Assembly: GCA_028583685.1 (NCBI GenBank)
Contig: JAMXIF010001183.1
Coordinates: forward strand, 16,039,511 to 16,103,510
Length of the DNA: 64,000 nt
Source: Petaurus breviceps papuanus
Lineage: Eukaryota > Chordata > Mammalia > Diprotodontia > Petauridae
Reading direction: 5' to 3'
Shown here: positions 9,592 to 20,461 of the stretch, in pieces
How positions within the stretch are numbered: position 1 is the stretch's first letter
How the letters are laid out: the number at the start of each line of letters is the position of its first letter
Notes under the pieces: model-generated
What the model was told of the DNA's origin: nothing
The model's input: the letters and a program-made list of their open reading frames with translations, nothing else
Databases searched by the model: none
Made by a program: the position numbers and the translations under genes

Positions 9592-10522
9592 TACAGCTTT
9601 TTATTGGTTTGAAATCTGCTGCAAGTTTCTCTTTTGAACCACTTTAACAATGATTTCTCTTGAGATCTTGCCTTCTTCAGATGAATTCTTTTTTCTAGCT
9701 CTATAAAATAAAATAATGCTTTGATTTTGATGGCTATGACACTGAATAAGTAAATTTATTTGGGTGGTATTGTCATTTTTATTACATTGGCAAGGTCCAA
9801 CCATGAGCAATTAAAAATGGATGTTGTGCTTTGTTCAAAGCCTTTTCTGCCTCTACCTAGATAGTCAAGTGATTTGTATTATTTTTGTTATTAAGATTAT
9901 CTATTCTGTTTATTATTTTCTTAATGTCAAACTAACTCTGCATTCCTAGTATAAATCTAAACTGGCTATAGTAGATAATATTTTTGATGTTTCTGTAGCC
10001 TCTCTGATAATATTTTATTCACTATTTAGCTATCAATATTCATTAGTGACATTGATCTATAATTTACTTTCTTGGCTTTCATTCCTCTCTCTGGTTTGGG
10101 TACCAGGTCCATATTTGTGACATAGAAGAAATTTGTCAGTATCTCTTTTTTTTATTATTTTAGCAGTTTTTGAAATACTAGAATGAATTTTTTTCAAATG
10201 TTCAATGAAATTCACTTTTAAATCCATATAGCCCTGGGTTTTTAATTTAGGATTTCACTAATGGTTTATTCAGTTTCTTTTTCTGAAGTTGGGTTATTCA
10301 AATTCTCTATTTATTGTCCAATTAATTTGAGTATTTCATATTTTCATAAATATATAGATCCATTTCATCTAAGTTGATTTTATTGGCATATAATTATATA
10401 CTGGCAAAATACTTTCAAACAATTTCTTTTATTTCTTCTTCCTTTCTTGTGCGTTCTTTTTATTTTTGATATTATAAATTTGACTTTAAAATGTCTTTAA
10501 AAATCACATTAGCTAATGTTTT
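9592..10522 (-). repeat. Old L1 ORF2 relic, minus strand, first part
   Basis: AT-rich sequence matching the reverse complement of L1 ORF2 at palm/thumb level: TCTCTGGTTTGGGTACCAGG then TCCATATTTGTGACATAGAAG is the L1 block read on the coding strand as the region after the catalytic motif. It stops at a 15-bp direct repeat, and the ORF2 match resumes at 11556. Highly decayed. Confidence 0.75.
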
Positions 10523-11555
10523 TTAAAAAAATTTTGGTCATTATTAATTTGTTTTTTTACTTTTAGTTTACAAGATTCAGTTCCACAATTCCTTGAGTTT
10601 CAAATTTTCTCCTCCTCCCTCACCTCCTTCCCCCCTCCCCCCTGCCATGGCAGCATGTAATCAAGTATATGATCTGCAAATACTTTGACATTAGACATTA
10701 GTCATAATTTAAAGAAGGATTGTATCAGATGGAATGAACAATGGGAAAGAGGAAACAAAACCAAACAAGAAAAAGAAATAGAGCAGGTAGTTTGCTTCAA
10801 TCTGCATTCAAACTGTGTTCTTTAGTTCTTTCTCTGAATGTAGACATCTCTCTCCATCATGAGTCTTTTGGAGTTGTCTTATAACCCGGCATTGCTGAGA
10901 AGAGTCCAGTCTATCAAAGTTGGTCATCACACATATTTTGTGTCTGTAATTGTATACAAATTTCTCCTGGTTCTGCTCTTCTCACTCAGCATCAGTTTAT
11001 ATAAGCTTCTCCAGATAAATGTGAATTCCATCTGCCCCTCATTTCTTATAGCACAATAGTATTCCATTACATTCATATACCATAACTTGTTTAGCCATTC
11101 CCCAATTGATGGGCATCCCCTTAATTATTAATTCTTTGCCACCATGAAAAGAGCTGCTATAAATATTTTTGTACATATGAGTCTTCCTCCCACTTTTATG
11201 ATCTCTTTGGGATACAACCCTAGAATTGATATTGTTGGGTCAAAAGGTATGAAATTATTTATAGCCCTTTGGGTATAGTTCCAGATTGCTCTCTAGAATG
11301 GTTGGATCAGTTCACAATTCCACCAGCAATGCATTAGTGTTCCAATTTGTCCACATCTTCTCCAGCATTTGTCATTTTCCTGTTTTGTCATCTTAGCCAA
11401 TCTGATTGGTGAGATATGGTATCTCAGAGTTGTTTTTATTAGCATTTCTCTAATCAATAGTGACTTAGAGCATTTTTCATATGCTTATAGATATCTTTAA
11501 TTTCTTCCTCTGAAAACTGCCTGTTCATATCCTTTGACCATTTATCAATTGGGGA
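10523..11555 (-). mobile_element. 5'-truncated L1 inserted in older L1, minus strand
   Basis: The insert is flanked by exact 15-bp copies of ATTAGCTAATGTTTT at 10508-10522 and 11556-11570. Contents in order: T-rich start, TTTGAGTTTC-type 3'UTR, C-rich block, GCTTCAATCTGCATTC, CATCATGAGTCTTTTGGAG, TCACTCAGCATCAGTTTATA, CACAATAGTATTCCATTACA, CCCAATTGATGGGCATCCCC, ATATCCTTTGACCATTTATC. This is about 1 kb of L1 3' end, a typical truncated copy. A frame at 10859 is a shadow. Confidence 0.9.
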
Positions 11556-11850
11556 ATTAGCTAATGTTTTAATTTATATGATTATTATTTTTAAAATTCC
11601 ACCTATTAATTTTTTGGAGTCTTTCAGTTTTGTTAATTTCTTGTTTGATTGTCAGGCTCTTTATTTTGATTTTAGTTGAGCTTTTGGAACTCACTGATTT
11701 TCTTAGAGTTTGTTATTGTTGCATGGTCATTTCATTTCCAGTTTTCTTTAAATTGTGTTACCCATTTACCAGCCATCTTCTCCACTTCCTCTCTGCTAAA
11801 AACTTTGCCTACACTCTTAGAGTCACTTTGGGCTCTGATAGATGAGCTTT
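11556..11850 (-). repeat. Old L1 ORF2 relic, second part
   Basis: Continues the 9592-10522 relic across the insertion: TCTTTCAGTTTTGTTAATTTC, TCACTGATTTTCTTAGAG and GTGTTACCCATTTACCAG fit L1 ORF2 in reverse. Confidence 0.65.
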
Positions 11851-11890
11851 TGCCTTGATTTGCCCAGATCCAGGCCTCCACCTCACTTTC

Positions 11891-12559
11891 TTTTTATCAT
11901 CATCATTATTATTATTAAATTTATTCATTTATTTTTAGTTTTCAACATTTACTTCCAAAAGATTTTGAGTTCCAAATTTTCTCCCCATCTCTCCCCTCCC
12001 CCCACCCCGTGACGATATGTAATTTAATATAACCTTTAAATATACGTTCATATTAAACCTATTTTCACATTAGTCATGTTGTAAAGAAGAATTAGCACCA
12101 CAGGGAGATACCTCCAGAAAGAAGAAACAAACAAACAAACAAAAAAGAGAGAGTAAATAATATGCTTTGATCTGCATTCTGACTCCAAAGTTCTTTCTCT
12201 GGATGTGGATAGCATTTTCCATCATGAGTCTTTTGGAATTGTCTTAGATCCTTGCACTGCTGAGAAGAGATAAGTCTATCAAAGTTAGTAACTGCACAGT
12301 GTGGCCTTTACTATGTTCAATGTTCTCCTAGTTCTTCTCCCTTCACTCAGCATCAGTTCATATAAGTCTCTCCAGGTTTTTCTGAAGTCTGCCTGCTCAT
12401 CGTTTCTTATAGCACAGTCTTATTCCATCACGATCATGTACCACAACTTGTTCAAGCATTCCTGAACTGATGGGCATCCCTTCAATTTCTAATTCTTTGC
12501 CTCCACAAAAAGAGCTACTATAAATACTTTTGTACTTGGGTCCTTTTCCCATTTGTATT
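11891..12559 (-). mobile_element. 5'-truncated L1 3' end, minus strand
   Basis: Flanked by CCACCTCACTTTC at 11878-11890 and CCACCCCACTTTC at 12560-12572, a 12/13 target duplication. Same 3' end family as 10.5 kb (CACATTAGTCATGTTGTAAAG; GATCTGCATTCTGACTCC; TCACTCAGCATCAGTTCATA; ACTGATGGGCATCCC), truncated earlier. Confidence 0.9.
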
Positions 12560-12636
12560 CCACCCCACTTTCAAGCCACCTCTAAAGCATACTATGTCCA
12601 TCCCCCACTTTTCAGATCCTTGTGTATTTTCTTCCC

Positions 12637-12745
12637 CCCATTAGAATATAAGCTACTTGAGAGCAGGTGCTATCATGTGCTTGCTTGTATTTGCATTCTC
12701 AGCATTTAGCACAGTGTCTGGCGTGTAGAAAGTGCTCATTAAACG
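12637..12745 (+). repeat. L2 3' end, plus strand
   Basis: CATTAGAATATAAGCTACTTGA, GAGCAGGTGCTATC, CAGCATTTAGCACAGTGTCTGG and GTGCTCATTAAACG give the full L2 3' end order. The tail is cut by the hAT element that follows. Confidence 0.85.
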
Positions 12746-12751
12746 CCCCCC

Positions 12752-12943
12752 CCTGGGGTAAGGAACCTGCAGCACATGTGGCCCTCTAGGTCCTCAAATG
12801 GGGCCCTTTAATTGAATCTAAGCTTCACAGAACAAATCTCCTTAATAAAGGGATTTGTTCTGTAAAATTTGACCTCAGTCAAAAGGCCGCATCCAAGGAC
12901 CTAGAAGGCTACATGCAGCCTTGAGACTTCAGGTTCCCTAGGC
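12752..12943. mobile_element. Foldback hAT-type MITE
   Basis: About 190 bp that pairs with itself along most of its length. GAACCTGCAGCACATGTGGCC, then TCTAGGTCCTCAAATG and CACAGAACAAATCTCC, mirrors GGGATTTGTTCTGTAAAATTTG, CATCCAAGGACCTAGAAG and CAGCCTTGAGACTTCAGGTTCC. A second copy lies at 47827-48003. It sits in an L2 tail. Confidence 0.7.
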
Positions 12944-13639
12944 CTATGCCCTTTCTCTCTATTTGTCTGTCTCTATCTATCTCTATCTCTGTTTTCTCTT
13001 CTCTCTCTCCCTTTCACTTTCATCTGTCTATTTATATGTCTGTCATCTATTAATTTCCATTGAGTATTACCAGAGATCTATCTTAGTTAACTTTACTATT
13101 ATTTTACATGGGCCTTTGAGGTTCACAAATATTATGATTCTGTTGTCTCTGCCCAAAATTTGACTAAATTCTGATTGTGTCTTTGTGCAGTCCTGACCTG
13201 GATGAAGGCACTTAATGTTGTTTCTCTTTGGATTTCTTGATCATCATTTGACCTGATCTTCTTTTTAGATCTTTGCTAGAGTGCACATAGAAAAGTTAGT
13301 CTCCTCTGTGACCTTTCAAGATGACAAAGATGCTCCTTCCCAATGAAACTTCATCATATGAATTCCCAAAGACCTCATTGTCAGGATTTGCACAGGGGGT
13401 ACACTCTCCTGTGACGGCACCTTTGGCTTCAAATACATCATTTAAGTGAATGAATATGTAGAGTACAGATGTAGTTTCTGTAGCCAAATGAGCTTCTTTT
13501 GCCTACCACCTTCCCTTTCCTCAATGAAAAGACTATCAAAATAGCAGGAATATTTGTCAGAACCTTTAAATAAAGGTATTGCAAAACAAAAAAGCAAAAA
13601 CCAAACCAAACCAAAACAAAAACCTAAAAGTTTTCATCA
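12944..13639. other. CT-rich edge, then single-copy DNA
   Basis: 12950-13060 is a degenerate CTAT/CTCT stretch. 13190-13560 has no recognised repeat; a 63-codon minus-strand frame there has no family signature and is probably chance. 13575-13625 is A-rich (AAACC and AAAAC units). Confidence 0.4.
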
Positions 13640-13792
13640 TCTCAGTGACATCTCTTGAATGTGCTCCTTCCTCTTTAGCTCCCCCCATCAATATTCTGGT
13701 GATTCTCATAACCTCCCACCCTCCCAGTGGATACCTACAATAAGCTCTTAATAGGTCTTCCTGCCCTCATACACTCTATTCTTTATAATTCT
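13640..13792 (+). repeat. Probable L2 fragment, plus strand
   Basis: GGATACCTACAATAAGCTCTT then AATAGGTCTTCCTGCC resembles the L2 C-terminal block that encodes a CN-SL-GLP-like segment. Weak match. Confidence 0.4.
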
Positions 13793-13990
13793 AATTTTTT
13801 TTAATTGAACTGAGGATTTCACTGGTGTAGGAAACCCTCTCTGCCCATGTAGAGTGGCACATAATATGTAACTTCTAGGTTTAGTGAGTTGTCTAGTTGT
13901 CTACATATTCATAGAAGGTTAAGTAACTTTCCCAAGGTCACAAAGGCACCATGATACCATGAACAGCGAGTCAGGAGACCTAGTTACTGC
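13793..13990 (-). repeat. CORE-SINE, minus strand, marsupial 3' type
   Basis: TTTCACTGGTGTAGGAAACC, TAACTTCTAGGTTTAGTGAGTT, AGTAACTTTCCCAAGGTCAC and GAGTCAGGAGACCTAGTTAC are the reverse of the subfamily described at 2468-2690. Confidence 0.65.
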
Positions 13991-14242
13991 CTCTGGCTAA
14001 AAGAATAATCTTTATTATCTACAGATCTGGTCATATTATACTTTGACACTTCAATTAATCTGTGATCTTTTCAATGTGGGCGCTCCCTCAGTACAGATTG
14101 TGCTGTATCTAGGCTTTCTGATACTGTATATTTTTTGCCTGTGTACTCCAAAGGCAATCTTTCTAATGCAATGGAAAGCTTCTTCAAGGTCTTGTAGCAT
14201 TTCATGGCTTTATTTGTTATCCCTTTTACTCAGCCTATTTCC
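13991..14242. other. Unassigned, L2-like
   Basis: Short open frames only. AGTACAGATTGTGCTGTATC and ACTCCAAAGGCAATCTTTCTA loosely recall L2 but are too diverged to call. Confidence 0.3.
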
Positions 14243-14508
14243 AGATGACTGGGTGGTGCAGTGGTCAGAGCACTGGGTCTGGAGTTAGAAAGATCTGAGC
14301 TCAAATATGGTCTTAGATACTTATTAGCTATGTGACCCTGGGCAAGTCAAGTAACCTCTCTTTGCCTGAGTTTCTTAACTGTAAATTGGGGATAATGATA
14401 GCACCTACCTCCTAGGGTTGTTGTGAGGACCAAATGAGGTGATATTTATAAAAGTGCTCAGCACAGTGCCTGACACATAGTAGGTACTCCGTAAATGCTT
14501 ATTTCCTT
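14243..14508 (+). repeat. Near full-length MIR, plus strand
   Basis: Complete order of MIR parts: tRNA-like head (GTGGTGCAGTGGTCAGAGCAC), core (TTAGCTATGTGACCCTGGGC), CTGTAAATTGGGGATAATGAT, GGGTTGTTGTGAGGACC and the tail CACAGTGCCTGACACATAGT then AGGTACTCCGTAAATG. One of the best-kept ancient SINEs here, at 266 bp. Confidence 0.9.
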
Positions 14509-14945
14509 TCTTCCCTTCCTATTTCTGGGGTTTCCTCCTCCCGATTTAGGAATTCCTCATATTTCCCACTATTTCAGGCAGATTCCAACTCTACTTACTT
14601 CACTTCCTATGCCCAGTCATCTTCTCACTGTCCACTGTGACAATGAATGCACATTCTCTCTCCTCTCCTTCCTTCCTTCAGTTCTGAAACCATGACCAAA
14701 TCAATTCTGCCATTGCCCCTGGAAGGAATATTCCCTTATATTCTATTCCCTTATATCCTTATTCATTATCTCTGGCACTTTCTGGAACAAAATTTTCTGC
14801 CCTGGTCACCATTCCCCTAAGTGTTTTGTCTCTCCTTACTGCAATGTAAGCTCCTTGAAGACAGAGACTGTCTTTGATTTTGCATCTGGTCCTCAGCAAA
14901 GTGCTTGGTACATAATGTTAAATAAATGCTTTTTTATTAGTTCAT
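14509..14945 (+). repeat. L2 3' end, plus strand, with unassigned lead-in
   Basis: 14800-14945 (AATGTAAGCTCCTTGAAGAC; AGACTGTCTTTGATTTTGC; GTGCTTGGTACATAATG; AAATAAATGCTT) is the L2 3' end. 14509-14790 may be its diverged upstream part. Confidence 0.7.
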
Positions 14946-16045
14946 TCATACCACTTTGGGGGGAAGGGGAAGGGAATTCATATGTGTAGAGTGCCTATAT
15001 GTGCCAGAGCCAAACTGCTTTTTATAAATATCTCATTTGTCATCACTGATACTCTACGGCTGCATTAGTTTTATACTTCTACTTGTTTTTTCTTTCATAT
15101 GTAGATCATTAGGTAGATGTCTTTTGAGTGGGTGGATTTGTGGGGAAAGATAATGAGTTCTGTTGTGAACACATGAGTTTGAGACATTTATGAAACATCA
15201 GTTTGAAATGTCTGATGATAGCTGATAATTGGGACTGGAGCTCAGAAGAGAGACTGGAGTTGGATATAGAAATCTTTGAGTCATTAATATAGAGATGATA
15301 ATTAAATGAATGTGAGTTGATGAGGTCACCAAGTGAGAGAACATAGAGGTCAGCACCTTTGGGTATATTCACTATTTTTTTTGGGGGGGTAGGGATGATA
15401 TTGATGAAGAGCTAACAAAAGAGACTGAGAAGTAGTGACAAGGAGAACCAAGAGGGATTTAATATGAAAATCTGGAGGAGAAAAAGTCTCAAGGAGAAGA
15501 GTGTAATCAACAGCATTAAATGCAATAAAAAAGTCAAGAGGGATGAGAACTGAGAAAAGATGATCATATTTTGTATTTAAGAGATGGTTAGTAACTTTAG
15601 AGAGAGCAGTTTTACATTGAGTGAGGATGGTGGAAGCCAGATTCCAAAGGGCTGATAAATGTTTGAGAGCGGAGCAAGCAGATGCATTATAAAGAGTATA
15701 AACAACTTTTTCTAGGAGCTTGACTGAGAAATGGAGAAGTATAGCATAGCTAAAGGGGATGAAAGGGTTTAATGAAGGTTTTTTTTTAAGGATGATAGAG
15801 ATTTGGGCATGTTTGGATGCAGCAGGAAAGAAAGCAGTAAATAGAGATTGAAAATCAGAGAGAGAATGATTAAGGAAGAAAAGAATGATTAAAGAATTAT
15901 TAGGAAGGGTAGAAAAGTTGCCTTTTGTGAGTAGAAGGGCTACTTCATTAGTAGAGACTGGAGTTAAAAAAAGAGCGATTGGAGAATTCAGTGCATGAAC
16001 AAAAGGGGAGGAGATCATGTGGGTAGCTTCATTTTTCTCAGTAAA
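14946..16045 (-). repeat. L2 LINE reverse transcriptase relic, minus strand
   Basis: From about 15110 on the minus strand this is L2 ORF2. A 222-codon open piece at 15350-16018 contains QISIILKKKPSLNPFIPFSY, LLEKVVYTLYN, TALSKVTNHLL, VLIPLDFFIAFNAVDYTLLL, which align with the RT fingers and palm motifs of L2 (ILKKPSLDP..NYRPIS, LLERVV, ALVLLDLSAAFDTVDH). In L2 the DLSAAFDTV motif holds the first catalytic Asp; here it reads DFFIAFNAV. The copy is old and broken. 14955-15080 may be a MIR-type remnant. Confidence 0.8.
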
Positions 16046-16959
16046 TTGCAGTCCCTTTTTTTTTTGGCAAGGGGGCTCATGGGAAGTATAGTTAGTTTGT
16101 CTGTCTTTGTTTTTCCCAGCTAGAAGGAGGGTTCAAAAGATCATGGGAGGTGGAAGCTGTAAGGGACAAGGGAAGTCTGAGAACTTTTGAGCTGTCAAAG
16201 AAGGAATGGGAAAAAAGGGTGTAAAATGTGCCACTACCTGTGGCTATCTGATTGCAAGTGAAGGGCACTGCTATTCCAAAGTGAACATAATCTTGAGGGG
16301 TTAGAGCCTTGTCTAGCTCCTTGACCTGAAGAAGAAGTGATCTGCCAAGACAGAATTTTGTGGTTTCCCTGACTGTTGCTATTATTGGGACTTGGTGAAT
16401 TTATGCCCTTATACATTTCCCCTCCCTCTCCCATCTCATTCCTGATGGGTAAACTGCAGTGATGCTTAGACTTGGGAGTTTCCTGCTCTCTTTAAACTTT
16501 GTTTATTTGTTGTATGTATTGTTATAATGGCTATTGTCTCCAGATACTTATAAACTGATTTTGATTGTGTTCTGAGTATTTGCTACAAGAGAGAGGACTA
16601 CACAATGGAGAAGGTCTAAAGGGAACCCATGGACCAACCTCTCTAGAATGAACCACGCACCTATGTTGAAGCTCTCCCTTTTCCTGGAGACATAAAAAGG
16701 AGCTTCAAAAGTATGAGGCAAGTTCCAGAGATGAAAGGGTGGACTTATGAGAGACTGAGGACATGGCTTATGGAAACACCAATATTTGGGGAAGCAGGAA
16801 GACGGGGCAGTGAAGGACCTAGTGGTACCTAAAGAGCAGGGCTCTCTGTGGATGTTCAAGATGGCCACCGATTGGTATAACCAACCTATTGTTTGTTGTT
16901 TCTCTCATGTGCCACTCCATTTTCTGTCTTTGTGATTTGAATAGACACACATCTTCACC
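16046..16959. other. Unclassified 0.9-kb region
   Basis: After the L2 ends there is an oligo(T) run and then sequence I cannot assign to any family. Two modest minus-strand frames (66 and 106 codons) have no family motif. It could be LTR-element interior or single-copy DNA. Confidence 0.3.
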
Positions 16960-17480
16960 TCTTCCTTTTAAAATTCCTAGTTGCCTTCAAAACTCAATTT
17001 AAATGCCTCCCTGTACATAATGCCTTTTAAAAAATCTCTCCAGTTGCTAATTCTTCTCTCTTAAATTATTAATTTATTTTGTACATATACAGATATACTT
17101 ATTTTGTATATACTTATATAAATATATAAGACCTTTTATAGGAGAGACAGCTGTGTCTTTGTAGAACTCATCTCAAAAGAAGGCGTGGGTGAAGTACTTG
17201 GGCAAGTCACTTAATCTTTTAATGCTCTGAGCATTCTCTGATACTCTAAGTGAGAGTAGATGCAATAATCTACATTGTTAAAGGAAGTTTCCTTAATTGA
17301 AGTATACCTTGACCAATCCTTATTCAGAGACCCAAACCTTATCCTTTTCCCTTATATGCTATATGATATCTTACCCACTAAATGTAAGCTTCTCCAGGGT
17401 AGACTATTTCATTTTGGTCTTTGTTTCTCTAGTGCCTGGCATAAATAGGTGCTTAATAAATACTGGTTGATTGATTAATA
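16960..17480 (+). repeat. L2 3' region, plus strand, split by a CORE-SINE
   Basis: 16970-17140 (GTTGCCTTCAAAACTCAATTT; CAGTTGCTAATTCTTCTCTC; ATTTTGTATATACTTATATA) and 17330-17480 (CTAAATGTAAGCTTCTCCAGG; CTAGTGCCTGGCATAAATAGG) are consecutive L2 segments. Between them 17145-17310 is a plus-strand CORE-SINE (TACTTGGGCAAGTCACTTAAT) with the marsupial 3' type. Confidence 0.7.
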
Positions 17481-18263
17481 TGTTTATATTGTCTCAGTGT
17501 TTCAGAGTTTCTTGGATATTTACCCATATGCTATTTACCCAGTGGAAATATATCATTTGCCATTTATTATTTATGTGTATGATAGTTTTATTTTGGTGGG
17601 GGAAGTAAAGGTTCTTCATTTTGGCTAGTTCTCAGGAGTATTTGACAGTCAATGGGAAAATTAAGCCAACTTGGGAAAAAAAAAACACCCTGGATATTTG
17701 GTTCCAGGGTCAGTAATAAGTCCTGAATAATTTTGCCTGACAATACGCAGGAGACAATTTGAATGGAGACTAGGGACAGAGTGAAAAATCTCCCCTTGAG
17801 GCCATTCCAATTCTCTAAGAAATATTTTCTTAGGATAAAGCAGCTGTGGGAACCTGAGGTCAGGGCCCAAATCCTGGCATCAGTTATGGAATGTATTATA
17901 ATAAGAATGAAAGATAAGAAGCCACATTAGGTACTTAAAAGCATGAGATGTGCCAGGTTTTAACCTGTTTCAGAGCCAATATTACCCAATTTCCTTTTGG
18001 CTTGTCATTCTCATCAACACGAAGAAGGTGGGGAGATAGACAGAAAGGTCATCCTGTTAAAGTAGAACCTTAAGTTTCCTCATTTATAGCAATTTCCCCC
18101 AGGGACAGCCTCTCATACTGTTTCATGTTATGGGCCAGCACACACCCAAGAGTTTTTCACATGCCGGTGAGGAGACACTGGATATGACTTTGGCTGATTT
18201 TTTCTCTCTGGGGCTCTACAGAGAAGACTACCTCACTTAGGTACTGCTCATTATTTAGTATAG
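17481..18263. other. Single-copy DNA
   Basis: No recognised transposon and no meaningful open frame. Confidence 0.4.
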
Positions 18264-18485
18264 GAGCCCTTAACCCAGGGTCCGCGGTCTCTCTAAGGGT
18301 TTATAACTAGATTTTAGGGAGTCTGTGAACTTGTATGGGAAAAAAATAGATCTTCAATTTTGCTAACTTTGGTTTCCTTTGCAATCCTAAAAAATTCATG
18401 CAATTCATTTAAAAACATTATGTTATAGGCTTTGACAGGCTGTCAAAAGGGGTCTATATTACCCAAAGAAAATGAAATGATTTCA
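18264..18485. mobile_element. hAT-type MITE (CTTAACC family)
   Basis: Starts AGCCCTTAACCCAGGGTCC and has the interior GTCTGTGAACTTGTATGGG, GTTTCCTTTGCAATCCTAA, TTTAAAAACATTATG and CAAAAGGGGTCTATATTACC. The same family is seen at 46060 and, best preserved, at 56781. Confidence 0.6.
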
Positions 18486-18579
18486 AATTTTTTTCTCTCC
18501 CACAACATAGCACTCGTTTTCTCCCTTCATTACCATAATTCCAAGTATCAAAGGGAGTAGCAGAAACTCAATTTATATG

Positions 18580-18905
18580 GTGACTTATGATTCCAAAGCA
18601 CTTTTCCTTGCAATAACTCTGAAAGGTACGTAGGTAGATGGGGGCAAATTAGCATGATTATGCCAATTTTCAGGAGGAGATAAACAAAAGAACCTTAGTA
18701 TCATATGATTTAGAGCGAGAAGGGACCTCAAAACTATTTAGTTCAATTCTTCTCATTTTACAGATGAAGAAACTGAGGCCTAGAGAAACTGACTTATATA
18801 TTTATTGGTTTACACAACCAATAAATAGCGAAGTCTAAAATTAAACCCAAGTTTTCTGATTTTAAACCCTGTAGCTCTTTTCATTATGCTGTGTTGTCTC
18901 ATGTG
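18580..18905 (-). repeat. MIR3-type SINE, minus strand
   Basis: AGAGCGAGAAGGGACCTCA, TTCTCATTTTACAGATGAAG, AAACTGAGGCCTAGAGAAACTG and CCTGTAGCTCTTTTCATTATGC. The GAAGGGACCTC start is the L3-like tail of MIR3. A weaker MIR-like piece lies at 18580-18690. Confidence 0.75.
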
Positions 18906-18935
18906 AAATGATGCATTTATCATCTGGGGTTAAGT

Positions 18936-18963
18936 AATATTTTATATATATCATATATGTATG

Positions 18964-19021
<58 letters not shown>
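18936..19021. repeat. (AT)n-(AC)n-(AT)n microsatellite
   Basis: About 15 AC units (18980-19010) are bracketed by TA-rich dinucleotides; the whole is able to fold back. The SINE that follows begins at its edge. Confidence 0.95.
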
Positions 19022-19157
19022 GTGGGAAGGCAGGGCAATTGGGATTAAGTGACTTGCCCAAGGTCACATGGTGTTAAGTGTCTGAGTCCGGATTTAAATT
19101 CAGGTCCTCCTAACTCCAGGGCTGGTGCTCTATTCACTGCACCACTTAGCCACCCAG
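19022..19157 (-). mobile_element. tRNA-derived CORE-SINE, minus strand
   Basis: GGCAGGGCAATTGGGATTAAG, TTGCCCAAGGTCACATGG, GGTCCTCCTAACTCCAGGG and TTCACTGCACCACTTAGCCACC, reverse complement of the oligo(A) SINE. Internally short between the core and head. Confidence 0.85.
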
Positions 19158-20084
19158 AAATATTATATTAAAAGAAAAGAGACAATAGGCAAATTTCTTG
19201 GAATCACAAAGCAAGCTGGGGATATGCACAAGATAAAGTCCCAAAGAAATCCTTTACTGTCTCAGACCTGTGGCTGCTTGGTATTGTTCAGTATAGCTTT
19301 AACCTCTTGGTTACTGAGTCTCCAACACATGCTTTCCAGCCCCAGGGGGAAGCCTGTCCAGTCTTCCCATGCTGGTAGCATGGAAGAGACCATGTGTCCT
19401 AGTGGGCCTGGGCCCTTTTGTGGCCCACCACAAATGGGGGTGCAGGGAGGGAATAAGATGGTTGTAGCACATTGGTTTTCATCTTGTGGAAAGGGAGTCA
19501 ACCACAACCGCCAGTGGTTTTGTAGTAAATATCCTACTTGCCAAAAAGGAGGAGATTATCTTCTCATGCTAAAGGCTATGAGAAATGTGGTTTACTTGCT
19601 ATTTCTGTTCCGCCCATGACATTTCTGTAATTATGGTAGGGATTTCTATGGCTACAATCTCTAGCCTGGGTGTTTTATTATAGTAAGGGACCAGGGCCTG
19701 GGGCAGAGTGAATTCTGGCCGCCTTTCAGCACACAGGGGAGCCACTGGGACCGCTATCTTGCCGTTATCTTTTTCTGTAAATGGGGCCTGTCTGCTGTCT
19801 GTGCATGTACATCAGAGGGCATATAGGGAAAGGAGACTAGACTGGAGAAGCAAGAGGTGATTAGCATTAGAAATACCTCTGTTTTTAAAATAGTATTTTA
19901 TTTTTTCAGTTACATGGGAATAGCTCTCTTGAGGCTTGTGAGAATGTTTTTGTTTTATTCTGGATAATACATCTTGTCCTTTCTGAATTTTCACTCAAAA
20001 TACAAAAGCTCCATTTGAAAAATGGAGTAATATGCACAGTACAACAACGGTTGGCTTCTCTTCCCAGTTCTGATCTAATTCACT
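19158..20084. other. Unclassified region with a 164-codon frame
   Basis: A plus-strand frame at 19125-19619 is the longest not made of simple repeats or a known LINE. It begins inside the preceding SINE, contains no domain I recognise, and has no splice or promoter context, so I do not call it a gene. The DNA (about 50% GC at 19330-19530) is richer than its flanks. Confidence 0.35.
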
Positions 20085-20205
20085 CAATGACAGCCGAGTA
20101 GTAGAATGGGAAAAGGGCTAGGCCTGAAGTCAGAGGATGTGGGTTCAAATCCTACCCTTGCTACTTAGTACTTGTGTGACTTCGGGTAAGACATAGCTTC
20201 TCAGT
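20085..20205 (+). repeat. MIR3-type SINE, first part
   Basis: Head TAGTAGAATGGGAAAAGGGCT then GGGTTCAAATCCTACCC and ACTTGTGTGACTTCGGG. It is cut at 20206 by a Mar-1-type SINE; its tail resumes at 20462 (AGTAGATGGTCTGTAAAGTCC). Confidence 0.75.
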
Positions 20206-20461
20206 GTACAATGGGGAGGCCATTAGGTGTTGTAGTGGAGAGAGTGCTAGGCCTGAAGCCAGGAAGTCTCATCTTCCTGAGTTCAAATCTGGCCTCAGAT
20301 ATTACTAGCTTCGTGACCCTGGGCAAGTCACTTAGCCCTGTTTGCTTTAGTTTCCTCATCTGTAAAATGAGCTGGAGAAGGAATGGCAAACCACCCCAGT
20401 AGCTCTGCCATTAAACCCCCAAATGGGGCCATGAAGAGTCAGACAGGATTGAAACAGCTGA
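20206..20461 (+). mobile_element. Mar-1-type CORE-SINE with RTE/BovB-like tail
   Basis: Head GAGGCCATTAGGTGTTGTAG, core CGTGACCCTGGGCAAGTCAC, then CTGTAAAATGAGCTGGAGAAGG, AATGGCAAACCACCCCAGTA, CCAAATGGGGCCATGAAGAGTC and AGACAGGATTGAAACAGCTGA. The final segment resembles the 3' end of RTE/BovB LINEs, the likely helper. Inserted in an older MIR3. Confidence 0.85.

Noticed and set aside
9101-9637. Long Ser/Leu and Arg/Glu open frames on both strands
   Set aside because: They translate (CT)n, (TCTG)n and (GA)n repeats. Any frame through such repeats stays open. The same holds at 5325-5651, 20527-20925, 27762-27953, 49043-49402 and 62438-62716.
13296-13487. 63-codon minus-strand frame with non-repetitive composition
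   Set aside because: No recognisable family, no splice sites and no conserved neighbour. The length is within chance.
14243-14320. tRNA gene
   Set aside because: The tRNA-like boxes belong to the MIR head. No cloverleaf or anticodon arm can be formed. The same applies to other SINE heads.
15350-16018. 222-codon minus-strand frame as a possible host gene
   Set aside because: The residues match the L2 reverse transcriptase in order, with its catalytic region altered. It is an old LINE relic, not a host gene.
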